This document shows positions 36,301 to 45,405 of a DNA stretch of 64,000 nucleotides, in pieces. Below the pieces are notes generated by a model. That model was not told where the DNA came from and searched no databases. It worked only from the letters and a program-made list of their open reading frames with translations. Source of the stretch: Paludibacteraceae bacterium (lineage in GTDB: Bacteria > Bacteroidota > Bacteroidia > Bacteroidales > Paludibacteraceae); NCBI GenBank assembly GCA_018433525.1, contig JAHDRA010000006.1, positions 24,950 to 88,949 of the forward strand, written 5' to 3'. The first letter of the stretch is position 1, and each line of letters begins with the position of its first letter. The position numbers and the translations under genes were made by a program.

Positions 36301-36583
36301 ACGGTTTCATTCCAACATAGGAAAACTGCAACTTGGTGGCATTAGCCGGAGCAGTGATAGTAAAATCTCCATTTAAATTGGTAACAGTACCTGCAGAAGG
36401 AGATCCCGCAACAATAACTGATACCCCAATTAATGGCTCTCCATCAGTAGTTTTTACGGTTCCTTTAATCGTTCTTTCATTTTGCTGAATTAAATTGTTC
36501 TGGTCAGTAAAACCATAAACTTGAACAAAAAAACCAACCAATATGAAAAACAAAATGGAAATAAATTTTTTTTGAGTTCTCAT
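33338..36583 (-). CDS. SusC/RagA-family TonB-dependent outer-membrane transporter
   Basis: A 1081-residue outer-membrane importer. After the signal peptide comes a carboxypeptidase-like domain (IKGTVKTTDGEPLIGVSV, about 38-110), the TonB-box and plug region (about 115-240, with LLIVDGFPVQSIDDI and YGSRGANGVVIITTK) and the 22-strand barrel ending in a terminal Phe (VVFGLNLNF). It imports pectin oligomers using the proton gradient through TonB-ExbBD. It is the first gene of the locus. Its promoter has a palindromic operator shared with uxaC. Confidence 0.97.
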   Translation of the reverse strand: MRTQKKFISILFFILVGFFVQVYGFTDQNNLIQQNERTIKGTVKTTDGEPLIGVSVIVAGSPSAGTVTNLNGDFTITAPANATKLQFSYVGMKPLTVEIGNRSVINVVMTEEAIGLNEVVAIGYGTVKRKDITGSVVSVSSDAIMNIPVSSPAEAISGKLAGVQVTTTEGSPDAEIRIRVRGGGSITGSNKPLLIVDGFPVQSIDDISPYDIESIDILKDASSTAIYGSRGANGVVIITTKSGKEGKITANYNFYTAAKKIAKTLDVLSPSDYAKWQYELALLKNDGDASSYEKYFGNYQDIDLYNNVPSNNWQDLVFGRTGTTFNHNLSINGGDSKNKFSFSFSHIDDKAIMQMSSFKRDNINFKYTTNPSKNVSMNFSTRYINTKINGGGMNEQKEVSSADSRLKYAMIYPPFPLKDLTSEAGTSDDTEIGNLYNPLVAISDNDRQQKRNNLNMAGDITWKAFDNFKLKVEFGYENYRAEDQRFYGTTTYYIKNIPSSENQGYPAAELNNTFLNTFRNTNTVSYDFKKLLGTSHHLDVLLGEEYIFNSKQTLTNTIHGYPKSFTSTNAFRLTSQGTPYNIENYYSPDDILLSFFGRANYDYLSRYLMSVTFRADGSSKFSKGNKWGYFPSAALAWRISSEPFMESTQSWLDDLKLRLSYGTAGNNNIPSGQMTQSFDSKSTSWINNVASYWSPSKIMANPDLKWETTVTRNLGLDFVLLKSKLNGTIEGYYNTTSDLLINFPVPGTGYDTQYRNMGETQNKGVEFTLNWIAIDKKNYGLSFSGNIGFNKNKINSLGIMSDFGAASGWASTEIGNDYWIAAGGSVGQMYGYRSDGRYEVSDFEGYDSVKKKWILKEGVVDCSSVIGSDALRPGAMKLKDITNDSIVNSKDYTIIGNANPLHTGGFTINGRLYGFDLSANFNWSYGNDVYNANKIEYTSTSKYQYRNMLAIMADGKRWTNLKSDGTISNNPAELEAMNANTTMWSPYMSKYVFSDWAVEDGSFLRLNTLTLGYTLPVHLIRQIKIQQLRFYVTGYNLYCWTNYSGFDPEVSTRRKTELTPSVDYSAYPKSRQVVFGLNLNF

Positions 36584-36694
36584 AAAATTAGATTTAATTA
36601 AAAGTTAAGTATTTAAAATTGATGTGATTCTTATCCTTCTAAATGTTTCAATATAAAAAATAATCTTTTAATTTTATCGATGCTAAAATTAAAA

Positions 36695-36750
36695 TGTGTT
36701 CGCACACGGTTTTTATTTCAAAATTATTTTTAATGTGTTGAAAAAGCAAT
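36695..36750 (-). promoter_or_regulatory. susC promoter with downstream operator
   Basis: On the minus strand ATTG (36747-36750), a 20-base gap and TAATTTTG (36719-36726) fit the Bacteroidota promoter pattern. The operator TGTGTTCGCACACG (36695-36708) lies just downstream, over the expected transcription start, as at uxaC. About 110 bases remain to the susC start codon. Confidence 0.72.
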
Positions 36751-36840
36751 GAAATATATGATTATACATTTTTTAAACTTATTACTCGTAATAACTATAT
36801 ATTTTTGATTAACAAGTAATTATATTGTTTTTCAAAATAA

Positions 36841-36854
36841 TGTGTACGCACACG
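36841..36854. promoter_or_regulatory. Second, upstream copy of the uxaC/susC operator
   Basis: TGTGTACGCACACG differs from the 36695 copy at one position and lies 146 bases upstream of it, about 14 helical turns away. This would allow a tetrameric LacI-type regulator to loop the DNA between the two sites. Confidence 0.7.
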
Positions 36855-37214
36855 ATTTTATCACAACAAATGTAATATATAATTCTCTATTTAATTCACT
36901 TTGAAAAATTAAATAATGTTAAATATATATTGTTGTTACATTCTTGTTTTTGTAATTCTCTGATTTTGTGATTTTTAAAATAAAATTTTATTTCCGAAAA
37001 ATTTATGTTTTGCACGTAAGCAGCGAAAAATAAAAAAAGAACCTCTGAATGCTCATGCTGATAAAATATTACCATCTTAAATTATTGCTAAATAATGTTT
37101 GATTTGCATGGAAAATTTAATAACATAAATAAGGTTGTATTTTGCAATTGACTTTATAGCCCGAATTGGCAATTATATCATTTGTAAACAAAATAAGGAA
37201 TAAAACTTTGAAAA

Positions 37215-37244
37215 TTTGCTTTTCCAACTTTTTATCTATCTTTG
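37215..37244 (+). promoter_or_regulatory. Promoter of the MFS permease gene
   Basis: TTTG (37215-37218) and TATCTTTG (37237-37244), separated by 18 bases, are a good match to the Bacteroidota consensus TTTG-N19-21-TAnnTTTG. They lie about 160 bases upstream of the start codon, leaving a long leader. Confidence 0.7.
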
Positions 37245-37407
37245 CTCCCAAAAAATTTGTGGAGATTAATTTCCTTAATATTGTGAAAAGGCATCTTTTA
37301 ATTAACTTTTTCAATTATTTGTAGATACTATCGCTTTTTTAAAAACTACCAATCTTGTGGTGAATTTTTAAAGAAAAATCAAATATAATCACTTAAATTA
37401 ATACGCT

Positions 37408-38658
37408 ATGAGTATCAAATTTCGCTTGATTCTTATGAATTTCCTTCAATATTTTATTTGGGGTTCTTGGTTGATTTCTTTGGGTAGTTATGCAGGAAAT
37501 ATTCTTAACTTTAGCGGAGTCCAGATTGGGAGTATCTTTGCCTCAATGGGTATTGTTTCACTTTTCATGCCTGGATTGCTTGGCATTGTTGCCGACAGAT
37601 GGATTCCGGCACATAAAATGCTGGGTATTTGTCATTTATTAGGTTCAATATTTCTGATTGCAGCTTCATTTCAAACCCAATATATGGCATTTTACAGCTT
37701 CATGTTCATAAGTGTAATGCTATACATGCCTACTATTTCACTAAGCAACACAGTGGCATACAATGCTTTGGAAAAAAATCACTACGATATTGTCAAAGAT
37801 TTTCCTCCAATTAGGGTATGGGGAACCATTGGGTTTATTTGTGCCATGTGGACAGTTGACTTCACGGGGTTCAAATTTTCACAAGCGCAACTTTATGTTG
37901 CTGCTACAGCGGCTTTAATTTTGGGAGTCTATTCTTTTACATTACCACCCTGCACTGTTAACCGAAGCAACGAAAAAAAATCGGTAATAGATGTATTGGG
38001 GTTAAGGGCATTTACTTTATTTAAGCACAAAAAAATGGCCATCTTTTTTATATTTTCCATGCTATTGGGGGCTTCACTTCAAATTACCAATGGTTTTGGA
38101 GACTTATTTTTGAGAAGTTTCTCCGAAATTCCTGAATATATGAATTCTTTCGGAGTAAGACATTCTGTTGTGTTACTATCCATTTCACAAATATCCGAAA
38201 CCCTTTTTATTCTTACTATACCATTCTTTTTGAAAAAATTTGGAATCAAAAATGTTATGCTAATGAGTATGTTTGCTTGGGTATTTAGATTTGCACTTTT
38301 TGGGATGGGCAATCCAGGAGACAGACTTTGGATGCTTATTCTTTCAATGATTGTTTATGGCATGGCTTTTGACTTTTTCAATATTTCCGGATCTCTTTTT
38401 GTCGAACAATCGACCGATTCTTCCATTCGGGCATCTGCTCAAGGATTATTTATGATCATGACCAACGGACTGGGCGCAACTTTTGGATCCTATCTAGCCG
38501 GCGCTATTGTTGATAAATTTGTTACCCATGCCGAAGTTCCAAATTGGTCAACTGCCTGGTATATTTTTGCCGGTTATGCCTTAATAGTGGGAATTTTATT
38601 TGCTATTCTCTTCAAATACAAACACAACACACAAGAAGTTACCGAAAAATTTCATTGA
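37408..38658 (+). CDS. MFS permease, nucleoside:H+ symporter (NupG-like) family
   Basis: A 416-residue inner-membrane protein with about 12 hydrophobic segments and no signal peptide. The N-terminus (RLILMNFLQYFIWGSWLISL) and DFPPIRVWGTIGFICAMW are typical of the NupG/XapB nucleoside-proton symporter family. It is divergent from the pectin locus, 825 bases from susC. Bacteroidota glycan loci often encode such permeases for mono- or disaccharide uptake from the periplasm, so transport of a pectin-derived sugar acid is an alternative to nucleoside uptake. The shared operator lies nearer susC, so co-regulation is not shown. Confidence 0.85.
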   Translation: MSIKFRLILMNFLQYFIWGSWLISLGSYAGNILNFSGVQIGSIFASMGIVSLFMPGLLGIVADRWIPAHKMLGICHLLGSIFLIAASFQTQYMAFYSFMFISVMLYMPTISLSNTVAYNALEKNHYDIVKDFPPIRVWGTIGFICAMWTVDFTGFKFSQAQLYVAATAALILGVYSFTLPPCTVNRSNEKKSVIDVLGLRAFTLFKHKKMAIFFIFSMLLGASLQITNGFGDLFLRSFSEIPEYMNSFGVRHSVVLLSISQISETLFILTIPFFLKKFGIKNVMLMSMFAWVFRFALFGMGNPGDRLWMLILSMIVYGMAFDFFNISGSLFVEQSTDSSIRASAQGLFMIMTNGLGATFGSYLAGAIVDKFVTHAEVPNWSTAWYIFAGYALIVGILFAILFKYKHNTQEVTEKFH

Positions 38659-38767
38659 TAAAACACTTTTTTCATTGAAATGAAACAACGTAAATCCAAG
38701 TAAATCAATTGTTTTTTCAAATAATGAAAGTATTCGGTTAAATTCACCAAATTCCGTTTTGTAACAT

Positions 38768-38815
38768 AAAAAGGGGCCGTCTCAAAAAATTAGGATAGCC
38801 CCCTCTTTATTTTTC
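38768..38815. terminator. Bidirectional terminator between permease and clpB
   Basis: AAAAAGGGGC and GCCCCCTCTTT pair across a 21-base loop and are flanked by A-rich and T-rich tracts, suited to both converging genes. Confidence 0.65.
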
Positions 38816-38826
38816 AAGTTTTTTAT

Positions 38827-41418
38827 TTATTTGTTTTTGAAAACAATACCATTTTCGTCAGCATCAACAACCACTACTTGGTTGCTAACAATCTCTCCGG
38901 CAATTATTTTCTTCGACAAATCGTTCAAAATAAATTTTTGTATTGCTCTCTTTACCGGCCGGGCTCCAAACTGTGGATCGTAGCCATTGTCGGCAATAAA
39001 CTTCACTGCACGATCGGTAGTTTCCAACCGGATACCGTTTTGTTCGAGCATTCGGCGTACACCATCCAATTGCAGACGAACAATATCTTCTATCTGCGAA
39101 CGATCAAGTGGTTTGAACATGATCAGCTCATCGATCCGGTTCAAAAATTCCGGACGAATGGTTTGTTTCAGCAATTCAAACACCTCATTTTTCGTTCTTT
39201 CGATGATTTCATCATGGTTGTATTCGTTAATTTTTTCAAAATTTTCACGAATCAATGATGAACCAATGTTGGACGTCATGATGATAATTGTATTTTTGAA
39301 ATTTACAGTACGTCCCTTGTTATCGGTCAAACGTCCATCGTCCAGTACCTGAAGCAAAACATTGAAGACGTCAGGATGAGCTTTTTCTATTTCGTCGAAA
39401 AGCACAACGGAATAAGGTTTTCTTCGTATGGCTTCGGTGAGTTGTCCACCTTCGTCGTAACCTACATATCCCGGAGGCGAACCAATAAGTCGTGTTACCG
39501 AAAATTTTTCCTGATACTCGCTCATATCGATTCGTGTCATCATGTTTTCGTCGTTGAACAGATATTCAGCCAATGCTTTGGCCAATTCCGTTTTACCGAC
39601 ACCAGTGGTACCAAGAAAGATAAACGATCCGATAGGTCTTTTTGGATCTTGCAATCCGGCTCTACTGCGACGAATTGCATCGGCAACAGCCTGAATAGCA
39701 TCGTCCTGTCCCACCACTCTTTTATGTAATTCTTCTTCCAAGTGCAAAAGTTTTTCCTTTTCACTTTGCAACATCTTGGTTACGGGGATTCCGGTCCAGC
39801 GGCTTACAATCTCTGCAATATCTTCGCTGTCCACTTCTTCCTTAATCAACGGATTATTTCCCTGAATTTTTGCCAGCTCTTCCTGATATTGAGCTATGGT
39901 GGACTCTAATGCTTTTATTTTGCCATAACGAATCTCGGCCACTTTGCCATAATTGCCTTCTCTTTCGGCCTTTTCGGCTTCAAATTTCAAATTTTCAATG
40001 TCTATTTTTGCCTGTTGAATTTTGTCAATCAGCGATTTTTCACTTGCCCATTTGGCTCTTAAGGCATCGGCCTGCTCTTTCAGATTGGCAATTTCCTGAC
40101 TAAGTTGTTCGAGTTTTTTTGTATCGTTTTCACGTTTGATAGCTTCACGTTCAATTTCCAGTTGCTTAATGTTTCTTTCAATCACATCCAGTTCTTCCGG
40201 CACAGAATCAATTTCCAAACGCAATTTGGCGGCGGCTTCGTCCATCAAATCAATAGCCTTGTCGGGAAGAAAACGTTCGGTAATATAACGACTCGAAAGT
40301 TCAACGGCTGCAATTATGGCGTCATCCTTAATTCTCACCTTATGATGATTTTCGTAGCGTTCTTTCAACCCTCGCAAAATGGAAATAGAACTCGGTATAT
40401 CCGGTTCGTCCACCATGACGATTTGGAATCGACGTTCCAATGCTTTATCCGATTCAAAATATTTTTGATATTCTGCCAAAGTTGTTGCACCAATTGCTCG
40501 CAAATCGCCTCTGGCAAGTGCTGGTTTTAAAATGTTGGCAGCATCCATTGCTCCTTCGCTTTTCCCTGCGCCTACCAGCGTATGAATTTCGTCAATAAAG
40601 AGAATAATTTCGCCATTGGAATTAACCACTTCATTCACAACCGATTTTAGACGTTCTTCAAATTCACCTTTATATTTGGCACCTGCTATGACGGCACCCA
40701 TATCCAATGAGTAAATCTGTTTCGATTTTAAATTTTCCGGAACATCGCCTCTCACAATTCTGTGTGCCAAACCTTCCACAATGGCAGTTTTACCTGTTCC
40801 GGGCTCTCCTATCAAAATAGGATTATTTTTGGTACGACGGCTCAATATTTGCAACACTCGACGAATTTCTTCATCCCTTCCTATTACGGGATCCAACTTG
40901 CCGCTTCTGGCACGTTCGTTCAGGTTAATGGCATATTTGTTTAAAGAATTGTATGTATCCTCCGCCGAAGCCGAATTTACTTTTGAGCCCTTTCTCAATT
41001 CATTAATGGCTTCGCTTAACGACTTTTCGTTAACACCTGCATCATTCAGTGCTTTTTTTACACTGTTGTTTTCCACAACCAATGCCATCAGAATAGATTC
41101 CAATGCCACAAATTCATCACCAGCTTTTGAAGAAATATCAATGGCTTTCTGCAAAACAGCATTTGTTTCTCGTCCCAGATAAGGTTCGCCTCCGGAAACG
41201 CGTGGATAAGTTTCTATCATTCGGTCGATTACAGAATTCAGCATCGACAAATTAACGCCCATTTTTCCAAACAAATACTGAATAACATCCTCGCCTTTCA
41301 ACAAAACACCTTTCAGCAAATGAGGCGTTTCGACAGCCTGCTGTCCTTTGCTCTGAACAATGTCCACAGCTTCCTGAATAGCTTCCTGCGACTTGATGGT
41401 AAAATTATTGAAGTTCAT
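38827..41418 (-). CDS. clpB: ATP-dependent disaggregase ClpB
   Basis: An 863-residue AAA+ chaperone that pulls proteins out of aggregates together with DnaK and small heat-shock proteins such as the Hsp20 in this window. It has a Clp N-domain (1-145), the first AAA module with Walker A GEPGTGKT (204-211) and IDEIHTLVGAG, a coiled-coil middle domain (about 400-525) that marks ClpB rather than ClpA/ClpC, and the second AAA module with GTTGVGKT at about 600. The C-terminal QFGARPVKRAIQ sensor block is intact. It has a single-gene arrangement. A heat-shock promoter is expected but not recognised. Confidence 0.98.
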   Translation of the reverse strand: MNFNNFTIKSQEAIQEAVDIVQSKGQQAVETPHLLKGVLLKGEDVIQYLFGKMGVNLSMLNSVIDRMIETYPRVSGGEPYLGRETNAVLQKAIDISSKAGDEFVALESILMALVVENNSVKKALNDAGVNEKSLSEAINELRKGSKVNSASAEDTYNSLNKYAINLNERARSGKLDPVIGRDEEIRRVLQILSRRTKNNPILIGEPGTGKTAIVEGLAHRIVRGDVPENLKSKQIYSLDMGAVIAGAKYKGEFEERLKSVVNEVVNSNGEIILFIDEIHTLVGAGKSEGAMDAANILKPALARGDLRAIGATTLAEYQKYFESDKALERRFQIVMVDEPDIPSSISILRGLKERYENHHKVRIKDDAIIAAVELSSRYITERFLPDKAIDLMDEAAAKLRLEIDSVPEELDVIERNIKQLEIEREAIKRENDTKKLEQLSQEIANLKEQADALRAKWASEKSLIDKIQQAKIDIENLKFEAEKAEREGNYGKVAEIRYGKIKALESTIAQYQEELAKIQGNNPLIKEEVDSEDIAEIVSRWTGIPVTKMLQSEKEKLLHLEEELHKRVVGQDDAIQAVADAIRRSRAGLQDPKRPIGSFIFLGTTGVGKTELAKALAEYLFNDENMMTRIDMSEYQEKFSVTRLIGSPPGYVGYDEGGQLTEAIRRKPYSVVLFDEIEKAHPDVFNVLLQVLDDGRLTDNKGRTVNFKNTIIIMTSNIGSSLIRENFEKINEYNHDEIIERTKNEVFELLKQTIRPEFLNRIDELIMFKPLDRSQIEDIVRLQLDGVRRMLEQNGIRLETTDRAVKFIADNGYDPQFGARPVKRAIQKFILNDLSKKIIAGEIVSNQVVVVDADENGIVFKNK

Positions 41419-41710
41419 AAGTTTTATGTTTTAAAAATTTTTTAACTATTTCAATTGTTTTTCCTTTTTCGTTCAAAACACTTACCAATCATCAAAAGAG
41501 GAAATATTGACGTGATTTTTCATTCAATTAACTGATAAACAAGAAAATATTTCATAATTACTGAAAATATGTCATTAATGCTGCTATAGCAAATTGCAAT
41601 ATAAGGATGACAATTTCCCCGTTTTCCTTTCCATTTTTAATCAAAATAATTATTTTTGTAGTTTGAAGTTGTTCATTCAAACTATAAAAATTTTTAAATG
41701 AAAAAAAAAT
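41419..41710. other. Divergent promoter region between clpB and ppdK
   Basis: No gene is seen. TATTTTTG at 41651-41658 on the plus strand is a plausible -7 box for ppdK, but no good -33 TTTG lies at the right distance. No clpB promoter was identified. Confidence 0.45.
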
Positions 41711-44434
41711 ATGGATAATAAGAAAAGAGTTTACACATTTGGTAATGGGCAAGCTGAAGGAAGCGCCAGTATGAGGAATTTATTGGGAGGAAAAGGTGCA
41801 AATTTAGCCGAAATGAATTTGCTGGGTATTCCCGTTCCACCGGGTTTTACCATAACCACCGAAGTTTGTACGGAATATTACGCTTTAGGAAAGGATAAAG
41901 TAGTGGAACTACTCAAACCCGAAGTGGAAAAAGCTATGGAAGGCGTTGAAAAACTAATGCGTTCCAAATTTGGAGACAAAAAAAATCCATTGTTGGTTTC
42001 GGTGCGCTCCGGAGCAAGAGCTTCCATGCCCGGAATGATGGACACCATTTTGAATCTTGGTTTAAATGATGAAATTGTAGAAGGCTTGGCTGAAAAAACC
42101 GGCAATCCGCGTTTTGCATGGGATTCATACCGCCGCTTTATTCAAATGTATGGTGATGTTGTGTTGGGATTAAAACCTGCCAACAAAAACGATATCGATC
42201 CATTTGAAGCAGTTATCGAACAATTGAAGGAAGAACGAGGCGTAAAACTGGACACCGAGCTAACGGTTGATGACTTGAAAGAATTGGTCAAAAGATTTAA
42301 GGCTTTGGTTGCCGAACGAACGGGCAAAGAATTTCCGCTGTCGGTTTACGACCAACTGTGGGGAGCTATTTGTGCCGTTTTCGATTCATGGATGAATGAA
42401 CGCGCCATATTTTACCGAAAAATGGAAGGAATACCCAGCGAATGGGGAACTGCCGTTACCGTTCAGGCTATGGTATTTGGAAATATGGGAAATACTTCTG
42501 CTACAGGTGTTTGTTTCACTCGTGATGCGGCTACCGGCGAAGATGTTTTCAATGGAGAATATTTAATCAATGCGCAGGGAGAAGATGTAGTGGCCGGTAT
42601 TCGTACTCCGCTGCAAATCACCAAACAAGGTTCTCAACAATGGGCAAAACTTACAGGCATTTCAGAAGAAGAACGAAAAGAAAAATATCCTTCGATGGAA
42701 GAAGCGCTGCCGGAAATCTATAAAGAACTGAATGAAGTGCAGGAAAAACTTGAAAAACATTACAAAGATATGCAGGATATGGAATTTACCGTTCAGGAAG
42801 GCAAACTCTGGCTACTGCAAACCCGTAATGCCAAACGTACCGGAACAGCAATGGTGAAAATTGCCATCGATATGCTTCATCAAGGAATTATTGATGAACA
42901 AACTGCCTTGTTGAGAGTCGACCCTTTGCGTTTGGACGAACTGCTCCACCCAATTTTTGACAAAAATGCCGTAAAAAAAGCAAAGGTAATTGCAAAAGGA
43001 CTGGCTGCTTCACCCGGAGCCGCCAGCGGAAAAATAGTTTTCAATGCTGATGACGCTGCAGAATGGGCTGCACGTGGAGAAAAAGTTATTATGGTTCGTA
43101 TAGAAACTTCGCCAGAAGATTTAGCCGGAATGGCCGCAGCTCAAGGAATTCTTACTGCTCGTGGCGGAATGACTTCACACGCCGCAGTTGTAGCTCGCGG
43201 AATGGGAAAATGTTGCGTTTCGGGTGCCGGTTCTCTTAAAATTGATTATGCTCAAAAAACAATGGAAGCCGATGGCATTGTACTCCGAGAAGGAGATTAC
43301 ATATCCCTAAATGGTTCGACAGGTGATGTTTATCTTGGCCAAATTCCTACGCAGGAAGCCGAATTGGATGCCGATTTTGCCGAACTGATGACGCTTGCCG
43401 ATAAATATTCGAGCATGAAAGTTCGCACCAATGCCGATACGCCACACGATGCAGCCGTAGCTCGAAAATTTGGTGCGGTTGGCATAGGTTTGTGCCGTAC
43501 GGAACACATGTTTTTTGAAGGAGAAAAAATCAAGGCCATGCGTGAAATGATTTTGGCCGAAAATGAAGAAGGACGCCGCAAAGCACTGGGAAAAATTCTG
43601 CCTTATCAGCAAGCTGATTTTGAAGGAATTTTTGAAGTGATGGATGGTTTTCCGGTTACGGTGCGTCTGCTCGATCCTCCATTGCACGAATTTGTCCCCC
43701 ATGATGAAAAAGGACAGAAGGAAATGGCTGAAGCTATGGGACTTCCCTTACAAAAAATACAACAACGCGTCGAAGAACTTCGCGAACAAAATCCCATGTT
43801 GGGACATCGTGGATGTCGGTTGGGAAACACTTATCCAGAAATTACCGAAATGCAAACACGCGCTATTTTGGGAGCTGCCTTGAAACTTAAATCCAAAGGA
43901 ATCAAAATTATACCTGAAATTATGGTACCTTTGGTTGGGATAAAAAAAGAATTTCTGGAACAGGAACGCATAATCCGAGAGACTGCCGAAAAACTTTTTG
44001 CCGAGAAAGGTGATCGTATCGAATACAAAGTGGGCACCATGATTGAAGTACCGCGTGCAACACTGATTGCCGATCAGATAGCTGAAAATGCTGAATTTTT
44101 CTCGTTTGGTACCAATGACCTCACGCAGATGACTTTCGGCTTCTCACGAGACGATATTGCCTCTTTTGTTCCTGATTACATCGAGAAAAAAATCATTGAA
44201 AAAGATCCGTTCCAAGTTCTCGATCAGGAAGGTGTCGGACAGCTTATTAAATTAGGAGTTGAAAAAGGACGTTCTACACGCAGTGATTTGAAGGTTGGAA
44301 TCTGTGGTGAACACGGAGGAGAGCCATCTTCCATTGAATTTTGCTATCGCGTGGGAATGAATTATGTCAGTTGTTCTCCTTTCCGCGTGCCAATTGCACG
44401 CTTGGCTGCAGCTCAAGCAGCTTTGAAAAATTGA
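41711..44434 (+). CDS. ppdK: Pyruvate, phosphate dikinase
   Basis: A 907-residue enzyme interconverting pyruvate, ATP and phosphate with phosphoenolpyruvate, AMP and pyrophosphate. It has an N-terminal ATP-grasp domain (RNLLGGKGANLAEM, SVRSGARASMPGMMDT), the swivelling phosphohistidine domain with His490 in GGMTSHAAVVARGMGK, and the C-terminal PEP-binding barrel (GTNDLTQMTFGFSRDD, GICGEHGG). Length is normal. Common in anaerobes, it links glycolysis and gluconeogenesis and saves energy as pyrophosphate. It is monocistronic, with a strong terminator 57 bases behind the stop. Confidence 0.98.
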   Translation: MDNKKRVYTFGNGQAEGSASMRNLLGGKGANLAEMNLLGIPVPPGFTITTEVCTEYYALGKDKVVELLKPEVEKAMEGVEKLMRSKFGDKKNPLLVSVRSGARASMPGMMDTILNLGLNDEIVEGLAEKTGNPRFAWDSYRRFIQMYGDVVLGLKPANKNDIDPFEAVIEQLKEERGVKLDTELTVDDLKELVKRFKALVAERTGKEFPLSVYDQLWGAICAVFDSWMNERAIFYRKMEGIPSEWGTAVTVQAMVFGNMGNTSATGVCFTRDAATGEDVFNGEYLINAQGEDVVAGIRTPLQITKQGSQQWAKLTGISEEERKEKYPSMEEALPEIYKELNEVQEKLEKHYKDMQDMEFTVQEGKLWLLQTRNAKRTGTAMVKIAIDMLHQGIIDEQTALLRVDPLRLDELLHPIFDKNAVKKAKVIAKGLAASPGAASGKIVFNADDAAEWAARGEKVIMVRIETSPEDLAGMAAAQGILTARGGMTSHAAVVARGMGKCCVSGAGSLKIDYAQKTMEADGIVLREGDYISLNGSTGDVYLGQIPTQEAELDADFAELMTLADKYSSMKVRTNADTPHDAAVARKFGAVGIGLCRTEHMFFEGEKIKAMREMILAENEEGRRKALGKILPYQQADFEGIFEVMDGFPVTVRLLDPPLHEFVPHDEKGQKEMAEAMGLPLQKIQQRVEELREQNPMLGHRGCRLGNTYPEITEMQTRAILGAALKLKSKGIKIIPEIMVPLVGIKKEFLEQERIIRETAEKLFAEKGDRIEYKVGTMIEVPRATLIADQIAENAEFFSFGTNDLTQMTFGFSRDDIASFVPDYIEKKIIEKDPFQVLDQEGVGQLIKLGVEKGRSTRSDLKVGICGEHGGEPSSIEFCYRVGMNYVSCSPFRVPIARLAAAQAALKN

Positions 44435-44490
44435 GGAGGCAAAATACGATTAAAGTTAATTCGAAAACACGCCTACTCTTATTCTTTGCA

Positions 44491-44518
44491 CCGTGCATGC
44501 TTTATGCACGGTTTTTTT
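44491..44518 (+). terminator. Intrinsic terminator of ppdK
   Basis: CCGTGCAT (44491-44498) and ATGCACGG (44504-44511) form a perfect 8-base stem with a 5-base loop, followed by seven T. Confidence 0.92.
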
Positions 44519-44634
44519 GCGTTTTTTCCATTATTATTATTATTTTCTTTGAATTACATGGTTTGTGGTAACCTTTTTATCTTTTGGGTGAAAAATTTAT
44601 CCTTTTTACACGGATTGGGGAACAAGAAAGCAAT

Positions 44635-44807
44635 TACTTTTGCAACAATTTCAAGCTTTATTCAATAAAATATCACACGGCATTTTAAGCAATCAAGAAA
44701 AAACAGAAAAAATCAAGTCAATAAATCCGACTTTTTATCTGTTGTTTTCATTACTGATGGTAATAGGGTTGTCTTTTGCAGACAGCCTCTTTTATTATTA
44801 TTTTTTT
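44635..44807 (+). ncRNA. Candidate small RNA or leaderless short transcript
   Basis: TACTTTTG at 44635-44642 matches the -7 consensus. A hairpin with an imperfect stem, AGGGTTGTCT-TTTGC-AGACAGCCT (44765-44788), is followed by a T-rich tract to 44807 and looks like an intrinsic terminator. No convincing protein is encoded between them. A transcript of about 150-160 bases is predicted. The -33 element is weak, and similarity to known RNAs is not evident. Confidence 0.35.
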
Positions 44808-44961
44808 GTAGGAGCGTCCCGACGTATCGGGTGCACAAGCGTAAAAAAGATTGTTTGTTATGTCTGTAATCAAAATTATATTTAAACCATTAATAAATTG
44901 ATTTAAAAAAGATTATCTTTAAAACGTTAAGCTTTAATTTTAATAATTCATCATTTAAAAT

Positions 44962-44969
44962 TATCTTTG
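44962..44969 (+). promoter_or_regulatory. -7 box of the rsfS-ftsH operon
   Basis: TATCTTTG fits TAnnTTTG and lies 22 bases upstream of the rsfS ATG, giving a very short leader. The -33 region (about TTTA) is a weak match. Confidence 0.55.
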
Positions 44970-44991
44970 TATTAAAAATTGGTTGTCGATA

Positions 44992-45348
44992 ATGGAACAA
45001 AGTGAACAAATAGTTAATAAAATTGTTGAAGGAATACAAGAAAAAAAAGGAAAGAAAGTAGTCATTATTAATTTAACCGGGTTGAAAAATGCGCCTTGCA
45101 GTTATTTTGTAATATGTGAAGGGACAACTTCGATACAGGTAGATGCCATTGGGACTTCGATAAAGGATACGGTAAGAGAAAAAATGAATATAAAACCTTA
45201 TGCTATAGATGGTTTAAGGAATAGCGAATGGGTGGCTATGGATTACGGGTCGGTAATTGTTCATATTTTTCGGCCACAGATTCGTAATTTTTACGATATT
45301 GAACATTTATGGGAAGATGCCGAAATAACAGAAATTTACGATGAATGA
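44992..45348 (+). CDS. rsfS: Ribosomal silencing factor RsfS (Iojap)
   Basis: A 118-residue protein that binds ribosomal protein uL14 on the large subunit and blocks subunit joining in starvation. The Iojap fold is seen in KKGKKVVIINLTGLKNAPCSYFVICEG, of which the central Tyr-Phe-Val is typical, and in EWVAMDYGSVIVHIF followed by FYDIEHLW. The ATG at 44992-44994 is used; an upstream TTG in frame is less likely. It is the first gene of an operon with ftsH, a LUD gene and cdsA, an order often seen in Bacteroidota. Confidence 0.96.
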   Translation: MEQSEQIVNKIVEGIQEKKGKKVVIINLTGLKNAPCSYFVICEGTTSIQVDAIGTSIKDTVREKMNIKPYAIDGLRNSEWVAMDYGSVIVHIFRPQIRNFYDIEHLWEDAEITEIYDE

Positions 45349-45405
45349 TAAAAGCAAAACAACAATTTAAAAATATTCAAACAAAAAAATTAAAGAGAAT
45401 TTACA

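Noticed and set aside
37117..37314. Minus-strand open frame upstream of the MFS gene
   Set aside because: It overlaps the predicted MFS promoter on the other strand and has a Lys/Ile/Phe-rich composition expected from AT-rich non-coding DNA.
44640..44885. Short plus-strand open frame that looks like a small membrane protein
   Set aside because: It would start at TTG inside the -7 box and run through a terminator-like hairpin and its T-tract. A non-coding transcript is more likely.
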